Shown: positions 16,939 to 26,953 of the stretch, one piece after another
How the letters are laid out: each line of letters begins with the position of its first letter
How positions within the stretch are numbered: position 1 is the first letter of the stretch
Assembly: GCA_028819005.1 (NCBI GenBank)
Contig: JAPPMP010000046.1
Span: 21,735 to 85,734, forward strand
Reading direction: 5' to 3'
Source of the DNA: Acidimicrobiaceae bacterium
Lineage (GTDB): Bacteria > Actinomycetota > Acidimicrobiia > Acidimicrobiales > Aldehydirespiratoraceae
Length of the DNA: 64,000 bases
Translations under genes and position numbers: made by a program
The notes under the pieces: model-generated
What the model saw: the letters and a program-made list of their open reading frames with translations, nothing else
The model's database searches: none
Told to the model about the DNA's origin: nothing

Positions 16939-18447
16939 CTATGACCCCAAGCGTCGAAGGAGTTCCGACGCAGAGTCGCACTCGTCAAACAAGTTACCCA
17001 CATGGGCTTCGGTCCCGCGCAAAGGTTCCATCATCGGCACTCTACGCAGTGCATCAGTTCCGACGTCGAACACGAGCGAATCCCAGTTGGCGGCCACCAC
17101 TGAATCGGAGAACAACTGGAGGCACTTGCCGCGGAAGAAGGCTCGGGTGTCGTTGGGCGGCTCGGTCATCGCTCTGGCGGCGTCGGCCTCATCGACGATT
17201 CGCTCCAGACCGGCGCGGTTGGCCAGAGAGCGCTCGGGTCTCATGTCGTGGTATTGGATGTCCAATGCGCGCAGGCGGGTGTTCCTCCAGTCAAGGCCGT
17301 GGCGTTCCCGGTAACCCTCGATGAGACGGTATTTGGCGACCCAATCGAGCTGTGATGCGAGACTCATGGGATCTGTCTCAAGGCCTGAAAGGACCGATTC
17401 CCAACGGTCGAGCACATCGAGTGCCGCCGCTCCGCCGACATTCTCGACGCCGTTGGCCTCAACGTACTTCCGGCTCTGATCGAGCAGTTCCCATTGGATC
17501 TCCAGCGCCGTGACAGTCGTTCCGTCGACCAGTTCAAGGGGCTCGGAGAGGGTCAGGTCGTGAGACACTCGGCGGATCGCCGCCACGGGGGCGGCAAAGA
17601 CGAACTCGCGGCGCAAGGCGTCGTCTTCGATGAGGGCCAGAACCAGGGCGGTGGTGCCGACCTTCAAGAAGGTGGACACCTGCGAAGGGTTGGCGTCGCC
17701 GACGATCACGTGGAGCCGGCGGTACTTGCGAGCATCGGCGTGGGGTTCGTCGCGGGTGTTGATGATGGGGCGCTTGAGGGTTGTCTCCAGACCGACCTCC
17801 TCTTCAAAGAAGTCGGCGCGCTGGGTGATCTGGTAGGAGACTTCGTCGGTGCTCTGACCTGGGGTTTCCGAACCAACCTTGCCGGCTCCGGTGAAGATCT
17901 GCCGTGTGACGAAATGGCTGATGCAATGGGTCGCGATCCGTCCGAAGGGAGTCGCTCGGTCGACCAGGTAGTTCTCGTGGCAGCCGTAGCTGTTGCCCTT
18001 CCCGTCGCTGTTGTTCTTGTAGAGCACCAGTTCCTGGTCGGGCGGGAGCATCTCTGCGGCCGCGGCCATCGAGTGTTGAGCGATCAGTTCGGCGGCCCGG
18101 TCGTGCAGCACGACGCTGAGCGCATCCCCGCATTCAGGGGTGGAGATCTCGGGGTGCGCGTGGTCGACGTAGTAGCGGGCGCCGTTGGTCAGCACGGCAT
18201 TGACAAGGTGCGTTTCGACGTCCGGGGGCATTGCTGCGGTGGGCACACAGCCCCTGGCGTCGATGCCGGGGGTCTCATCGATGAAGTCCCAATGAACGGC
18301 GTCGTTGCTGTTCTCGGTCCGGTAGCCGGACGCATAGAGGTAGGCGTTGATGAGAAGCGAGGATGCCGTGATCGGGTTCGGGTCCTCGATGCCGCGGTGA
18401 ACGATCCCGTACTCCGTTTCGATGCCGATTGTCTTGGGAATCGCCAT
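16939..18447 (-). CDS. dop: Depupylase/deamidase Dop
   Basis: MAIPKTIGIETEYGIVHRGIEDPNPITASSLLINAYLY...YYVDHAHPEISTPEC...YGCHENYLVDRATPFG. Confidence 0.96.
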   Translation of the reverse strand: MAIPKTIGIETEYGIVHRGIEDPNPITASSLLINAYLYASGYRTENSNDAVHWDFIDETPGIDARGCVPTAAMPPDVETHLVNAVLTNGARYYVDHAHPEISTPECGDALSVVLHDRAAELIAQHSMAAAAEMLPPDQELVLYKNNSDGKGNSYGCHENYLVDRATPFGRIATHCISHFVTRQIFTGAGKVGSETPGQSTDEVSYQITQRADFFEEEVGLETTLKRPIINTRDEPHADARKYRRLHVIVGDANPSQVSTFLKVGTTALVLALIEDDALRREFVFAAPVAAIRRVSHDLTLSEPLELVDGTTVTALEIQWELLDQSRKYVEANGVENVGGAAALDVLDRWESVLSGLETDPMSLASQLDWVAKYRLIEGYRERHGLDWRNTRLRALDIQYHDMRPERSLANRAGLERIVDEADAARAMTEPPNDTRAFFRGKCLQLFSDSVVAANWDSLVFDVGTDALRRVPMMEPLRGTEAHVGNLFDECDSASELLRRLGS

Positions 18448-18471
18448 GGCGGCGACCCTAGCTCATCCGCT

Positions 18472-18646
18472 CTTGTCCGCCGCGCTCTGTTTCCCGCTCT
18501 TGTTCGCTGTGCTCACCAACCGCTCGGGGTCTCGGGCCGCTCGGGGTGTCGGGTTGCTCAGGTCTCGGGCCGCTCAGGTCTTGGGCTGCTCGGGTGTCGG
18601 GCTGCTCGGGTCTTGGGCTGCTCGGGTGTCGGGCTGCTCGGGTCTC
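18472..18646. repeat. 16-bp tandem array (7 units, 18534-18646) plus adjoining dispersed-repeat module (18472-18532)
   Basis: GGGCTGCTCGGGTSTY-type units in tandem; adjacent reverse-oriented CCGCTCTTGTTCGCTGTGCTCACCAACCGCTCGGGG resembles the 504-648 repeat. Overlaps alr 3' end. Confidence 0.9.
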
Positions 18647-19718
18647 GCCCGACGTAGGAACGTTCGTAGCGCGCTCCGAGCGCTGCGAGCATTTCGTGTG
18701 GGATGGTTCCGCCGCGCCGCGCGACCTCGTCGATCGGAACCTGGTCGCCGATCAGCTCGACCGGCGCACCGGGGTGAAGTTCCGAATCCGCAACGTCGGT
18801 GACGTCGATCGTGATGAGATCCATGGAAACACGACCGACAATGGGGACCTGCACCGATCCCACGCGCGCGATTCCGGTATTCGATGCAGAGCGGAGGAAT
18901 CCGTCGGCGTAGCCGACGGGAATCGCGGCAACCTTTCCGGGTCTGGTGACCTCATGCGTCGCGGCGTAGCCGACGAAGTCGCCGACGGCTACGTTGCGGA
19001 CCTGCAGGATAGGCGCCGTCAGGGTCACAACCTGTTGCATGGGGTTGCGTTGATCCGGATGCGGATTTCCTCCATAGAGGGCGACCCCCGGGCGGACCAA
19101 GTCGAAATGATAGGCCGGATCGAGAAAGATCCCGGCCGAATTGGCGAGTGAGGCGAAACCCATCGGCAGTTGCCGGCGACAGGCCTCGAAGCGTCTCAGC
19201 TGCTCAGCTGGTTGGCTGCTGCCGGTGACGTCGGCGGATCCGAGGTGGCTCATCACGTGAACCACATTGAGAGCATCCAAGCGCCACGGTTCGTCAATCA
19301 GCATGGCGGTTTCGTCCGCGCCCAGCCCGGTCCGGTTCATGCCGGTGTCCAAGTGGATGGTCGCGGGCAGTTCCGCTCCGCGCTGCGCGGCTGCTTTTGC
19401 CCACCGTTCAATCTGGTCGAGGCTGTTGAGCGCCGGGATCAGCCTGTGCTCGATCAAATCGTCGACGGTGCCCGGCATGGCTCCGTTGAAAACATGGATC
19501 TCCACATCCTCAAGGGCCTCCCGCAACAATTGTCCCTCAGAAAGCTGAGCGACGAAGAAATGACGGCAACCCTGCTGTGCCAGAGCGGTGGACACTTCAA
19601 CACAGCCGAGGCCGTATCCGTCGGCCTTGACCACCGCCGCGGCGCGACCACCGTTGAGTTGCTCGCAGATGATCCGGTAGTTGGCCTGGAGCCGCTCAAG
19701 GTTTACGGTGAGGTTCAC
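18558..19718 (-). CDS. alr: Alanine racemase
   Basis: GTG start at 19718 overlaps gdhA stop. VNLERLQANYRIICEQLNGGRAAAVVKADGYGLGCVEVSTALAQQGCRHFFVA (PLP lysine), HLDTGMNRTGLG, GRVSMDLITIDVTDV. Confidence 0.95.
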   Translation of the reverse strand: MNLTVNLERLQANYRIICEQLNGGRAAAVVKADGYGLGCVEVSTALAQQGCRHFFVAQLSEGQLLREALEDVEIHVFNGAMPGTVDDLIEHRLIPALNSLDQIERWAKAAAQRGAELPATIHLDTGMNRTGLGADETAMLIDEPWRLDALNVVHVMSHLGSADVTGSSQPAEQLRRFEACRRQLPMGFASLANSAGIFLDPAYHFDLVRPGVALYGGNPHPDQRNPMQQVVTLTAPILQVRNVAVGDFVGYAATHEVTRPGKVAAIPVGYADGFLRSASNTGIARVGSVQVPIVGRVSMDLITIDVTDVADSELHPGAPVELIGDQVPIDEVARRGGTIPHEMLAALGARYERSYVGRDPSSPTPEQPKTRAARHPSSPRPERPET

Positions 19719-20986
19719 GGGAATATGCCGCGCAGCCGGTAGACCTTCTGCAACAAGTTGGCAGCCTCGATGTAGGCGGCTTGGCGCCAACTGCACCCTC
19801 TGTCGTTGCGAACAGACCAGACTCGGTCTGAGGCGTCCCAGATGGCGTCGCGAAGCCGTGAGTCAATGTCGCGTGCTGTCCAACGGCTGCTCGTCTTGTT
19901 CTGCACCCATTCGTAGTAGGAGACGACCACGCCGCCGGCGTTGGCCAGGATGTCGGGGATCAGGTTCATGCCGGCTTCTTCCAGAACCCTTGAAGCCTCG
20001 GCGGTGACCGGCCCGTTGGCAGTCTCCACGATGGTGTGGGCGCGGATGTCGTTGACGTTCTCGGCGGTGATCTGTGATTCCAGAGCCGCCGGCACAAGCA
20101 CGTCGACGTCGAGCGCGAAGAACTCTTCAGAGGTGATCGTGTCACAGGCGTCAAACCCTGCCACGCCCCGGTGTTCGGAGGCGTGAAGCGCCAATCCGGC
20201 GATATCGAGGCCCTCGGGGTTGTAGACCGCTCCGCTGACGTCGGCGACGGCGACAACCTTCATGTCGAGCTCGGTGAGGGCGGTGGCCGCATGGGAGCCG
20301 ACGTTGCCGAATCCCTGGACGGCCGCGCTCTGCCGGCTCAGGGTGCGGTCCAGTTGGCCGTACAGGTGGCGCAGGGCGTAGGCCGCTCCCCGACCGGTCG
20401 CTGCTTCACGGCCCAGGCTTCCTCCCAGCTCAACAGGTTTCCCGGTGACGACTCGACGCGCGTTCTGTCGTTCGCCAGGCCCGCGCGAGTTGAGGTACGT
20501 GTCCATCATCCAACCCATCGTCTGAGCGTCGGTTCCCATGTCCGGGGCTGGAATGTCGAATTCGGGACCGATGTTCTCTCCGAGCGCATGGGTGAAGCGG
20601 CGCACCACCCTTTCGAGCTCGGCGGTGCTGTACTGCGCCGGGTTGATGGCGACGCCGCCCTTGGCCCCCCCGAACGGCAGATTGAGCAGTGCGCACTTGA
20701 ACGTCATCCAAGTCGCCAAGGCCCGCGATTCGTTGAGATCCATGCTCTGATGGAAGCGCATCCCCCCTTTGAATGGGCCCAGCACATTGTTGTGCTGGAT
20801 CCGGTAGCCCTGGAGAACTTCATACTCGCCGGAATCGCGTTGGATCGGAAAGTTCACGATGAGCTCGTTCATTGGTTTCAACAGGACGCGTCGGACCTTC
20901 TGGTCCATGTCGATCGCCTGAGCGGCGTCTTCGACGTTGGCCGTAGCCTCTTGGTAGAGACGGGTTGAACTCGCGGTGCCGGTCAC
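19715..20986 (-). CDS. gdhA: Glu/Leu/Phe/Val dehydrogenase (glutamate dehydrogenase)
   Basis: FPIQRDSGEYEVLQGYRIQHNNVLGPFKGGMRFHQSMDLNESRALATWMTFKCALLNLPFGGAKGGVAINP. Confidence 0.93.
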   Translation of the reverse strand: MTGTASSTRLYQEATANVEDAAQAIDMDQKVRRVLLKPMNELIVNFPIQRDSGEYEVLQGYRIQHNNVLGPFKGGMRFHQSMDLNESRALATWMTFKCALLNLPFGGAKGGVAINPAQYSTAELERVVRRFTHALGENIGPEFDIPAPDMGTDAQTMGWMMDTYLNSRGPGERQNARRVVTGKPVELGGSLGREAATGRGAAYALRHLYGQLDRTLSRQSAAVQGFGNVGSHAATALTELDMKVVAVADVSGAVYNPEGLDIAGLALHASEHRGVAGFDACDTITSEEFFALDVDVLVPAALESQITAENVNDIRAHTIVETANGPVTAEASRVLEEAGMNLIPDILANAGGVVVSYYEWVQNKTSSRWTARDIDSRLRDAIWDASDRVWSVRNDRGCSWRQAAYIEAANLLQKVYRLRGIFP

Positions 20987-21021
20987 GTGTTTTCCCTGGT
21001 TGTCATTGGCCTGCAGGTGGT

Positions 21022-22761
21022 TCAGAGGTACTGCCCAGGTGACACCGAGTCGATCGACTTCCCGCCCGAGTGTGCTTCATTGGAGTGGGCCAGCGTGCGC
21101 ACGTAGACGATCGGCTCACCCTTCTTGCCTGAGATCTTGGCCCAGTCGTCGGGGTTGGTGGTGTTGGGGAGGTCTTCGTGCTCTTTGAACTCCTGGCGGA
21201 TCGAGGCCAGCAGGTCGTCTGTGCGGACGCCGCGGCTGCCGCCTGAGATTTCTCGCTTGATTGCGAGCTTCTTGGCTCTGCGCACAACATTCTCGATCAT
21301 CGCCCCCGACGAGAAGTCCTTGAAATACATGACTTCCTTGTCGCCGTTCTGGTAGGTGACCTCCAAGAATCGGTTCTCGGCGCCAGTGTTGTACATCTCG
21401 TGCACTGTCTCTTCGATCATGTGTTGGATCGCCTTGTCGATGTCGCCTCCGCCCTGGACATCGATGGTCGCCTCATCGATCGGCACTTCAGAGGTGAGGT
21501 AGCGAGAGAAGATCGGCACGGCGGATTCGGCGTCGGGACGCTCGATCTTGATCTTCACATCGAGCCGGCCCGGACGCAGGATCGCCGGGTCGATCAGGTC
21601 CTCGCGGTTCGATGCGCCGATCACAATCACGTTGCGCAGAGCCTCGACTCCGTCGATCTCGGCGAGGAGCTGAGGGACGATGGTCGACTCGATGTCGGAG
21701 CTGATGCCGCTGCCGCGGGTCCGGAAAAGCGATTCCATCTCGTCGAAGAAGACGATGACCGGCCAGCCTTCCTCGCTCTTCTCCCGAGCTCGCTGGAATA
21801 CGAGGCGGATCTGGCGCTCGGTCTCGCCGACGTATTTGTTGAGAAGCTCGGGACCTTTGATGTTGAGGAAGAAGCTGCGCGCCTTGCTGTCTCCGGAAAC
21901 CTCCGCGACCTTGTTGGCGAGGCTGTTGGCGACTGCTTTGGCGATCAGCGTCTTGCCGCAGCCGGGAGGGCCGTAGAGGAGGATCCCCTTCGGGGCCGGG
22001 AGGTTGTAGTCCAAGAACAGCGCAGAGTGGACGAAGGGCAGTTCGACGGCGTCGGTTATCTCCTCTATCTGCTGGTCGAGTCCGCCGACATCGGCGTAGG
22101 AGACGTCCGGGACCTCTTCGAGCACCAGATTCTCCACCTCGGGTCTCGGCAGACGCTCCAGGACAATGCCGGCACGAGGGTCGATGAGCAGAGAATCGCC
22201 GCTGCGGAGTGGAGCTTTGCGCACGGAGTCGCCCAACTCAACGACACGCTCCTCATCCGCGCGTCCGACTATCAACGCTCGGGTGTTGCCGTCTAGCAGT
22301 TCTTTGAGGATTGCTACCTCGCCTGAGCGCTCAGGGCGGCGTGCGAGAACGACGTTTTGCGACTCGTTGAGCACAACCTCCTGACCGCGGATCAACTCGC
22401 CGGAGAGTTCGGGTTGTGCCGCCACTCGCATCTTCCGGCCGCCTGCATGCACATCGACAGTCCCGTCTTCGTTGATGTTCAGCACCGTTCCGTACCCTGA
22501 GGGTGGTTGGGTCAGCTTGGCGACTTCGTCGCGCAGAGTGGCTATGTGTTCGCGGGCCTCGCGCAGCGTGTAGGCGAGTTTCTCGTTCTGGGACACGGCT
22601 TGGCTGAGCTGCGTTCGCGCCTCGCCGAGGCGTTCCTCAAGAGCCGCGACGCGGTTGTGGGAGTCCTGGGGTTGTCGGCGGAGCTCAGTGAGCTCGTCCT
22701 CAAGCTCGGCAAAGCGCATGCGGAGTCGATATATCTCAGCCTCTGCCTCTGAGTGTTCCAC
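21022..22761 (-). CDS. mpa: Proteasome-associated AAA ATPase (Mpa/ARC)
   Basis: Coiled-coil N-terminus, [19 protein letters not shown] Walker [18 protein letters not shown] Walker B, C-terminal GQYL. GTG start at 22761. Confidence 0.96.
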   Translation of the reverse strand: MEHSEAEAEIYRLRMRFAELEDELTELRRQPQDSHNRVAALEERLGEARTQLSQAVSQNEKLAYTLREAREHIATLRDEVAKLTQPPSGYGTVLNINEDGTVDVHAGGRKMRVAAQPELSGELIRGQEVVLNESQNVVLARRPERSGEVAILKELLDGNTRALIVGRADEERVVELGDSVRKAPLRSGDSLLIDPRAGIVLERLPRPEVENLVLEEVPDVSYADVGGLDQQIEEITDAVELPFVHSALFLDYNLPAPKGILLYGPPGCGKTLIAKAVANSLANKVAEVSGDSKARSFFLNIKGPELLNKYVGETERQIRLVFQRAREKSEEGWPVIVFFDEMESLFRTRGSGISSDIESTIVPQLLAEIDGVEALRNVIVIGASNREDLIDPAILRPGRLDVKIKIERPDAESAVPIFSRYLTSEVPIDEATIDVQGGGDIDKAIQHMIEETVHEMYNTGAENRFLEVTYQNGDKEVMYFKDFSSGAMIENVVRRAKKLAIKREISGGSRGVRTDDLLASIRQEFKEHEDLPNTTNPDDWAKISGKKGEPIVYVRTLAHSNEAHSGGKSIDSVSPGQYL

Positions 22762-22974
22762 GCTGCCTCCTGCTTCTTGCTTCGGCGTTACCCTAGACTC
22801 CAGAGCGGGACTTTCGCGGATGCATCTTCGCCGGTCGGCGGGCAACCACGCGCTCTGTTGTGAAATTTACTGCATCTCCGGTTCCAAGACTCCGGTTTTC
22901 GCGGTTATGCTGTGCGGGAAGGAATCACCCAAGCGGGGTGCTGCCCGCGTTCACACACGAGGTCGCAACGACTC

Positions 22975-23208
22975 ATGAAGGTTTGGATCGATCAGGATCT
23001 TTGCACCGGTGACGGTCTCTGTGAAGAGATTGCCCCCGATGTCTTCACTCTTCTCGACGATGGCCTTGCCTACGTCAGGGAAGGCGACACAATTTTCTCC
23101 GACCCCGGAGGGCCGGAGGGCCTTGCGGTGGTTCCGGACGGTCAGGAAGAAGCGACGATCGAATCCGCCGAAGAGTGCCCCGGCGAGTGCATCTTCATTG
23201 AGGTCTAG
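22975..23208 (+). CDS. Ferredoxin (3Fe-4S/4Fe-4S type)
   Basis: MKVWIDQDLCTGDGLCEEIAPDVFTLLDDGLAYV...ESAEECPGECIFIEV. Confidence 0.93.
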   Translation: MKVWIDQDLCTGDGLCEEIAPDVFTLLDDGLAYVREGDTIFSDPGGPEGLAVVPDGQEEATIESAEECPGECIFIEV

Positions 23209-23219
23209 TTCTTCCGGCT

Positions 23220-24056
23220 CTAGATACTTCTAGGGCTTCTGGGGTTCTGGGTCTTCGGCGACTCGCTGAGGAGTCTGGCGCTGGTCAGGAATCCCGTGTG
23301 CGCGACCATCCGATGGTCGGGGCGGACAGCCTGGTCCGCAACATGCCAGCCGCGGTTGAGCACCTCGGTCGTTTGAGCCATTCCGAACGCTGAGCTCTCC
23401 AGCCGAGCGTGAAGCTGGGCGACCTGCATGATGCTGGGCGTGTAGGCCACAAAGATCCCTCCGGGGCGGAGGGAGTCCTGTGCGTGTGGCACCACCTGCC
23501 ACGGTTCGGGTAGATCGAGCACCACACGGTCGAGGTCGCTGGCCCCGATACCCGCATACACATCCCGGACGTCGGCGTCGTACCGGTCGAGGACCTCGGG
23601 CCCCAGAAATCGGGTGACGTTGGAGACCGCTCTGGAAAGGAAATCCGCGCGGATCTCATAGCCGGTTATGTGGGCGCCGGCCCGCAGCATGGCGATCGAC
23701 AACGCTCCGCTTCCGAGACCTGCTTCCAGGACTCGTGCACCGGGGAAGACGTCGGCCAGCATCAGGATTGGCCCGATGTCCTTCGGGTAGATGACCTGAG
23801 CACCCCGGGGCATCTTCAGGACGAAGTCGGAGATCGTGGGCCGAAGCGCTATGAAGGCCATGCCCCGTGTGGAGCGGAACAGAGCCCCTTCTTTTGAGCC
23901 GATCAGCTCGTCGTGGCTCAGAACGCCCGAATGAGAATGGAATTCACCTCCGGCGGCCAGGTCGATCAGGTAGCGGCGCTTCTTGCGGTCGACCAGCAAT
24001 ACCGGTTCGCCTGCTTTCAATGGCCCGCGTGCAGTCACTGCCGGGGCTCGCTTCAA
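23220..24056 (-). CDS. trmI: tRNA (adenine-N1)-methyltransferase, TrmI family
   Basis: VIYPKDIGPILMLADVFPGARVLEAGLGSGALSIAMLRAGAHITGYEIRADF; DRVVLDLPEPWQVVPHAQDSLRPGG. Confidence 0.92.
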   Translation of the reverse strand: MKRAPAVTARGPLKAGEPVLLVDRKKRRYLIDLAAGGEFHSHSGVLSHDELIGSKEGALFRSTRGMAFIALRPTISDFVLKMPRGAQVIYPKDIGPILMLADVFPGARVLEAGLGSGALSIAMLRAGAHITGYEIRADFLSRAVSNVTRFLGPEVLDRYDADVRDVYAGIGASDLDRVVLDLPEPWQVVPHAQDSLRPGGIFVAYTPSIMQVAQLHARLESSAFGMAQTTEVLNRGWHVADQAVRPDHRMVAHTGFLTSARLLSESPKTQNPRSPRSI

Positions 24057-24274
24057 TCAGGCTCGACGTGACGAATGACGAGTGTCTCGCCGAGCGCCAA
24101 TCGTTCGGAGTATTTCACGGGCATCTCTGTCCGCTTGGCGGCCCTGGCCAGCCAACGCAACACGAAGCGACCGATGAAGACCGCCAGCCAGACACGCGAC
24201 CCCCCCAAGAGACCTTTGCGGAAACTGTTCACCCGAACGGTCTCGATCAGCGAGGTCAGGGCGAAACGACCCAC
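24053..24274 (-). CDS. Small conserved hypothetical protein
   Basis: 73 aa; start-stop overlap with trmI; MGRFALTSLIETVRVNSFRKGLLGGSRVWLAVFIGRFVLRWLARAAKRTE. Confidence 0.65.
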   Translation of the reverse strand: MGRFALTSLIETVRVNSFRKGLLGGSRVWLAVFIGRFVLRWLARAAKRTEMPVKYSERLALGETLVIRHVEPD

Positions 24275-24279
24275 GGGCG

Positions 24280-24504
24280 TCAGATTCTCCGTATCTCGAC
24301 AACGGTCGACCTCGTTGCGCCGACTCTGCGCCCCAGGAAGTAGGCGGCCACCAGCAACCCGACCCCGACGCCTATGGCCACAGGCAGGAATCGTCGAGTG
24401 CCCTCCGCGGCCTGCTGTTCAACCTCGCCGACCACAGAGCGCAGGGTGGAGTCGAGGTCCTCGCGGGTGATCCGGTCCGGGTCGTCCGCCTGGTCTGCTG
24501 TCAC
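24280..24504 (-). CDS. Small single-TM protein
   Basis: GTG start at 24504; VTADQADDPDRITREDLDSTLRSVVGEVEQQAAEGTRRFLPVAIGVGVGLLVAAYFLGRRVG. Confidence 0.6.
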   Translation of the reverse strand: MTADQADDPDRITREDLDSTLRSVVGEVEQQAAEGTRRFLPVAIGVGVGLLVAAYFLGRRVGATRSTVVEIRRI

Positions 24505-24797
24505 AACGTCCTCTTTCGGATCTGCAACGCCAGGAGTCCGAGGACGACGACCGCGCCGAGCAGCGTGATCGCATGGGGCGCCCAACTCAGGTTGCCCGTG
24601 AATGTGCTGCCGGTCTCCTCCTGCAGAACCCGCAGCATCGCTATGGTCAAGGAGGCGCCGCTGATCATCAGCAGAACCGATCCCACCACGCCGAAGGCGA
24701 TCCATCGAGGAATCGGACGCAGCGGTTCAACGAGTTCCTGGCGCGCGTAGTCCTTGACAAGGTCGTAGAAATCGCCGGGTCCCATTCGGTCAGCCAT
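24501..24797 (-). CDS. Small two-TM membrane protein
   Basis: 98 aa; IAFGVVGSVLLMISGASLTIAML and ITLLGAVVVLGLLAL; overlaps neighbours by start/stop. Confidence 0.65.
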   Translation of the reverse strand: MADRMGPGDFYDLVKDYARQELVEPLRPIPRWIAFGVVGSVLLMISGASLTIAMLRVLQEETGSTFTGNLSWAPHAITLLGAVVVLGLLALQIRKRTL

Positions 24798-25425
24798 CGC
24801 AGTCGTATCCTACGAGCGCTTCGAGGACTTCGGCTCGCTGGTCGAAAAGCTCATGAGCCAGCACAGCTCGATTCTGCCATCCCGGCTCGCGCAGCAAGCG
24901 TTGGTTGTCAAGGGCGCCGAGCTGCGCCGAGACGATCAACTGCCACGCGCCGTACGTCGGATCGTCGAAATCGATCGCCGGCTCATCGATTCTGCGATCA
25001 GGGGCGAGAAGCCGCGCAGCTGCCAGAATCCGCCTGAGTCCTGAGCTGAGCCCGTTGAGGGATTCGGGCGAGACGCCGGCGTCGGAGTCGGGCCAGTCTT
25101 CGACCAGGGCCTTGGGATATGGATCGTCGTCGGCCCAGCGCTCGACGCGGATGCGCCGCGTCGCCATGGCGACCATCCCCCAGCGACCGTCGGGGAACTC
25201 CTCGGCCTGAACGACCCGCGCGACGACCCCCGCATTTGAGCGCAGGTCTTCTCCCCCGACCTCGCGGCCCCGTTCGATCATGGTGATGCCGAACTCGGGT
25301 TCGTCGAGAGCTGCCAGGAAACGAGCGAGCGCGCGGTACCGCTCCTCGAAAATGTGCAGCGGGACTATTGTGCTGGGAAGAACCGTCTGCTCAAGCGGGA
25401 ACATCGCCAGTTCACGCACGCTCAA
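24790..25425 (-). CDS. LON substrate-binding (N-terminal) domain protein
   Basis: LAMFPLEQTVLPSTIVPLHIFEERYRALARFLAALDEPEFGITMIERGREVGG. Confidence 0.88.
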   Translation of the reverse strand: MSVRELAMFPLEQTVLPSTIVPLHIFEERYRALARFLAALDEPEFGITMIERGREVGGEDLRSNAGVVARVVQAEEFPDGRWGMVAMATRRIRVERWADDDPYPKALVEDWPDSDAGVSPESLNGLSSGLRRILAAARLLAPDRRIDEPAIDFDDPTYGAWQLIVSAQLGALDNQRLLREPGWQNRAVLAHELFDQRAEVLEALVGYDCDG

Positions 25426-26888
25426 CCTCGGGTCTCGGGCACAGGCGCCGGCGCGAGGGGCGCGATGGACTCAGGCGTCGGCCCATAGCGGACGGGGTAT
25501 CGCGCGATGGCCTCGAGCAAGCTCTGCTGGATGCTGTTGCATGGCCCCGACGAGTCCGCTCCGCCGGCAGTGTCGGCGTTCGCTATCAGCACGAAGGTTA
25601 TGAGCGAGCCGTTGTCTGCGGCCATTTCACCGACCAGAGCGGTGATGTGGCCGCGATCGGCGCTGATGATGCGCATGTTGTCAGTGCCCGCGGGCGCACA
25701 ATCGGCCAGGGAACTGACGCGGATCGGTTTCAGCGACGAGCTGACGATGCCGCCGACAGGGCTCTGCTCGATGATTCCCATCAGCAGGTCACAGGTGACC
25801 CGGCCCCGGTTCGACAATCCCGAGCCGTCCAAGGGGAGACTTCCCTCAACGGGCAGTCCCTGCTGGAGCAACGTGATCAGCATCCCGAATGCGGCGTCGT
25901 TGGAGGCAGGGGACAAGCCGTTGACGCGACCGACCTCTTTGAAGAGCATCTCTGCGGTCGTGCCGTCGATCAGAGCCCTCTGGGCGATCTCGGTGATTGG
26001 CGGGGATTCGACGGAGGCCAGCAGAACCTGCTCGGACGAAGCCGGTTGTTCCCCCGTCGTCGGCTCTTCGGCCACGGTGATCCCGCGTCGGATCAGAAGG
26101 TCGGTCAGGATCCCGGCCGCCATCCTGGCGGGGTCCTCTGAGCGGGTGATCGTGCTGGTTTGGCGATCCCATTCGAATCCGTCGTTGACAAGCAGACCGG
26201 ACAGCGGGCCGACGACGTTGTCGGCGTTGTCGGTTTCGGTCCAGACGGTGCCGACGTAGTCGGTTTCGCTGGGCGAGAAGCGGAATTCGTCTCCCACCAC
26301 TCCCCCACCGATTTCGGAAATACCCCTACGCCTGAGTTCGACGGCAAGTTCAGCTGCGAGCTGGTCGAGGCTCGTTGAAGCCCTGTCGTCGTCGAAGCGG
26401 GTCAGATATTCGTTCGTGGAGAGCACCGGATCGGCGCCGCCCACCAGCCAGACGTCTCCGTCCAGAACGCCCTCGGCGACGGGGCTCGCATCGTTGCTGA
26501 CAACCTTGGTGACGAAAACGGTCTCCCGCCCAAGACTCTCGACCGCGGCGACTGTGACAAGCCGCTGAAGCTCTGCCGGCGTCAGAGGCGTATCAGCGTT
26601 CTCGACGGCAATCTCGATGCCGTTGCGGTGGACCCTCAGGCACCTGTCCGCGGGGACTTCCGGCTCGTCCAGCACGCTCTGCAGGGCGTCTTCGAACTCC
26701 TGATTCGATGTTGGCTGCCGGAGCCACTCGGGGATGCGGCGGACGTTGACGATGGGCGTGCCGAGAGAATCAGTCGCAACGGTCGTGTCCGGCTCACCGG
26801 CGTCCGCGGCGCGGTTGGCGCGGTCGGCGAGCACGCCGGCGGTGACGACCACGGCCAGTATCAGCAACGGAAGAAACAACCGACGCAC
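25422..26888 (-). CDS. dacB: D-alanyl-D-alanine carboxypeptidase/PBP4 family
   Basis: LDGDVWLVGGADPVLSTNEYL, LLVNDGFEWDRQ, EGSLPLDGSGLSNRGRVTCDLLMGII (SGLS, S13 peptidase). Confidence 0.85.
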   Translation of the reverse strand: MRRLFLPLLILAVVVTAGVLADRANRAADAGEPDTTVATDSLGTPIVNVRRIPEWLRQPTSNQEFEDALQSVLDEPEVPADRCLRVHRNGIEIAVENADTPLTPAELQRLVTVAAVESLGRETVFVTKVVSNDASPVAEGVLDGDVWLVGGADPVLSTNEYLTRFDDDRASTSLDQLAAELAVELRRRGISEIGGGVVGDEFRFSPSETDYVGTVWTETDNADNVVGPLSGLLVNDGFEWDRQTSTITRSEDPARMAAGILTDLLIRRGITVAEEPTTGEQPASSEQVLLASVESPPITEIAQRALIDGTTAEMLFKEVGRVNGLSPASNDAAFGMLITLLQQGLPVEGSLPLDGSGLSNRGRVTCDLLMGIIEQSPVGGIVSSSLKPIRVSSLADCAPAGTDNMRIISADRGHITALVGEMAADNGSLITFVLIANADTAGGADSSGPCNSIQQSLLEAIARYPVRYGPTPESIAPLAPAPVPETRG

Positions 26889-26953
26889 GTTGACAGCAGG
26901 CTAGGCGCTCGCAGCGTTGGTTGTGCCCGATGGCGCCTCGCGGCCCGCCGCGA

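Noticed and set aside
18534-18646. CRISPR-like array
   Set aside because: 16-bp units without spacers; simple tandem array.
17494-18657. 387-aa plus-strand ORF
   Set aside because: Antisense to dop; tail is translated 16-bp repeat.
22762-22974. Possible riboswitch between mpa and ferredoxin
   Set aside because: No recognisable conserved riboswitch core by eye; likely a divergent promoter region.
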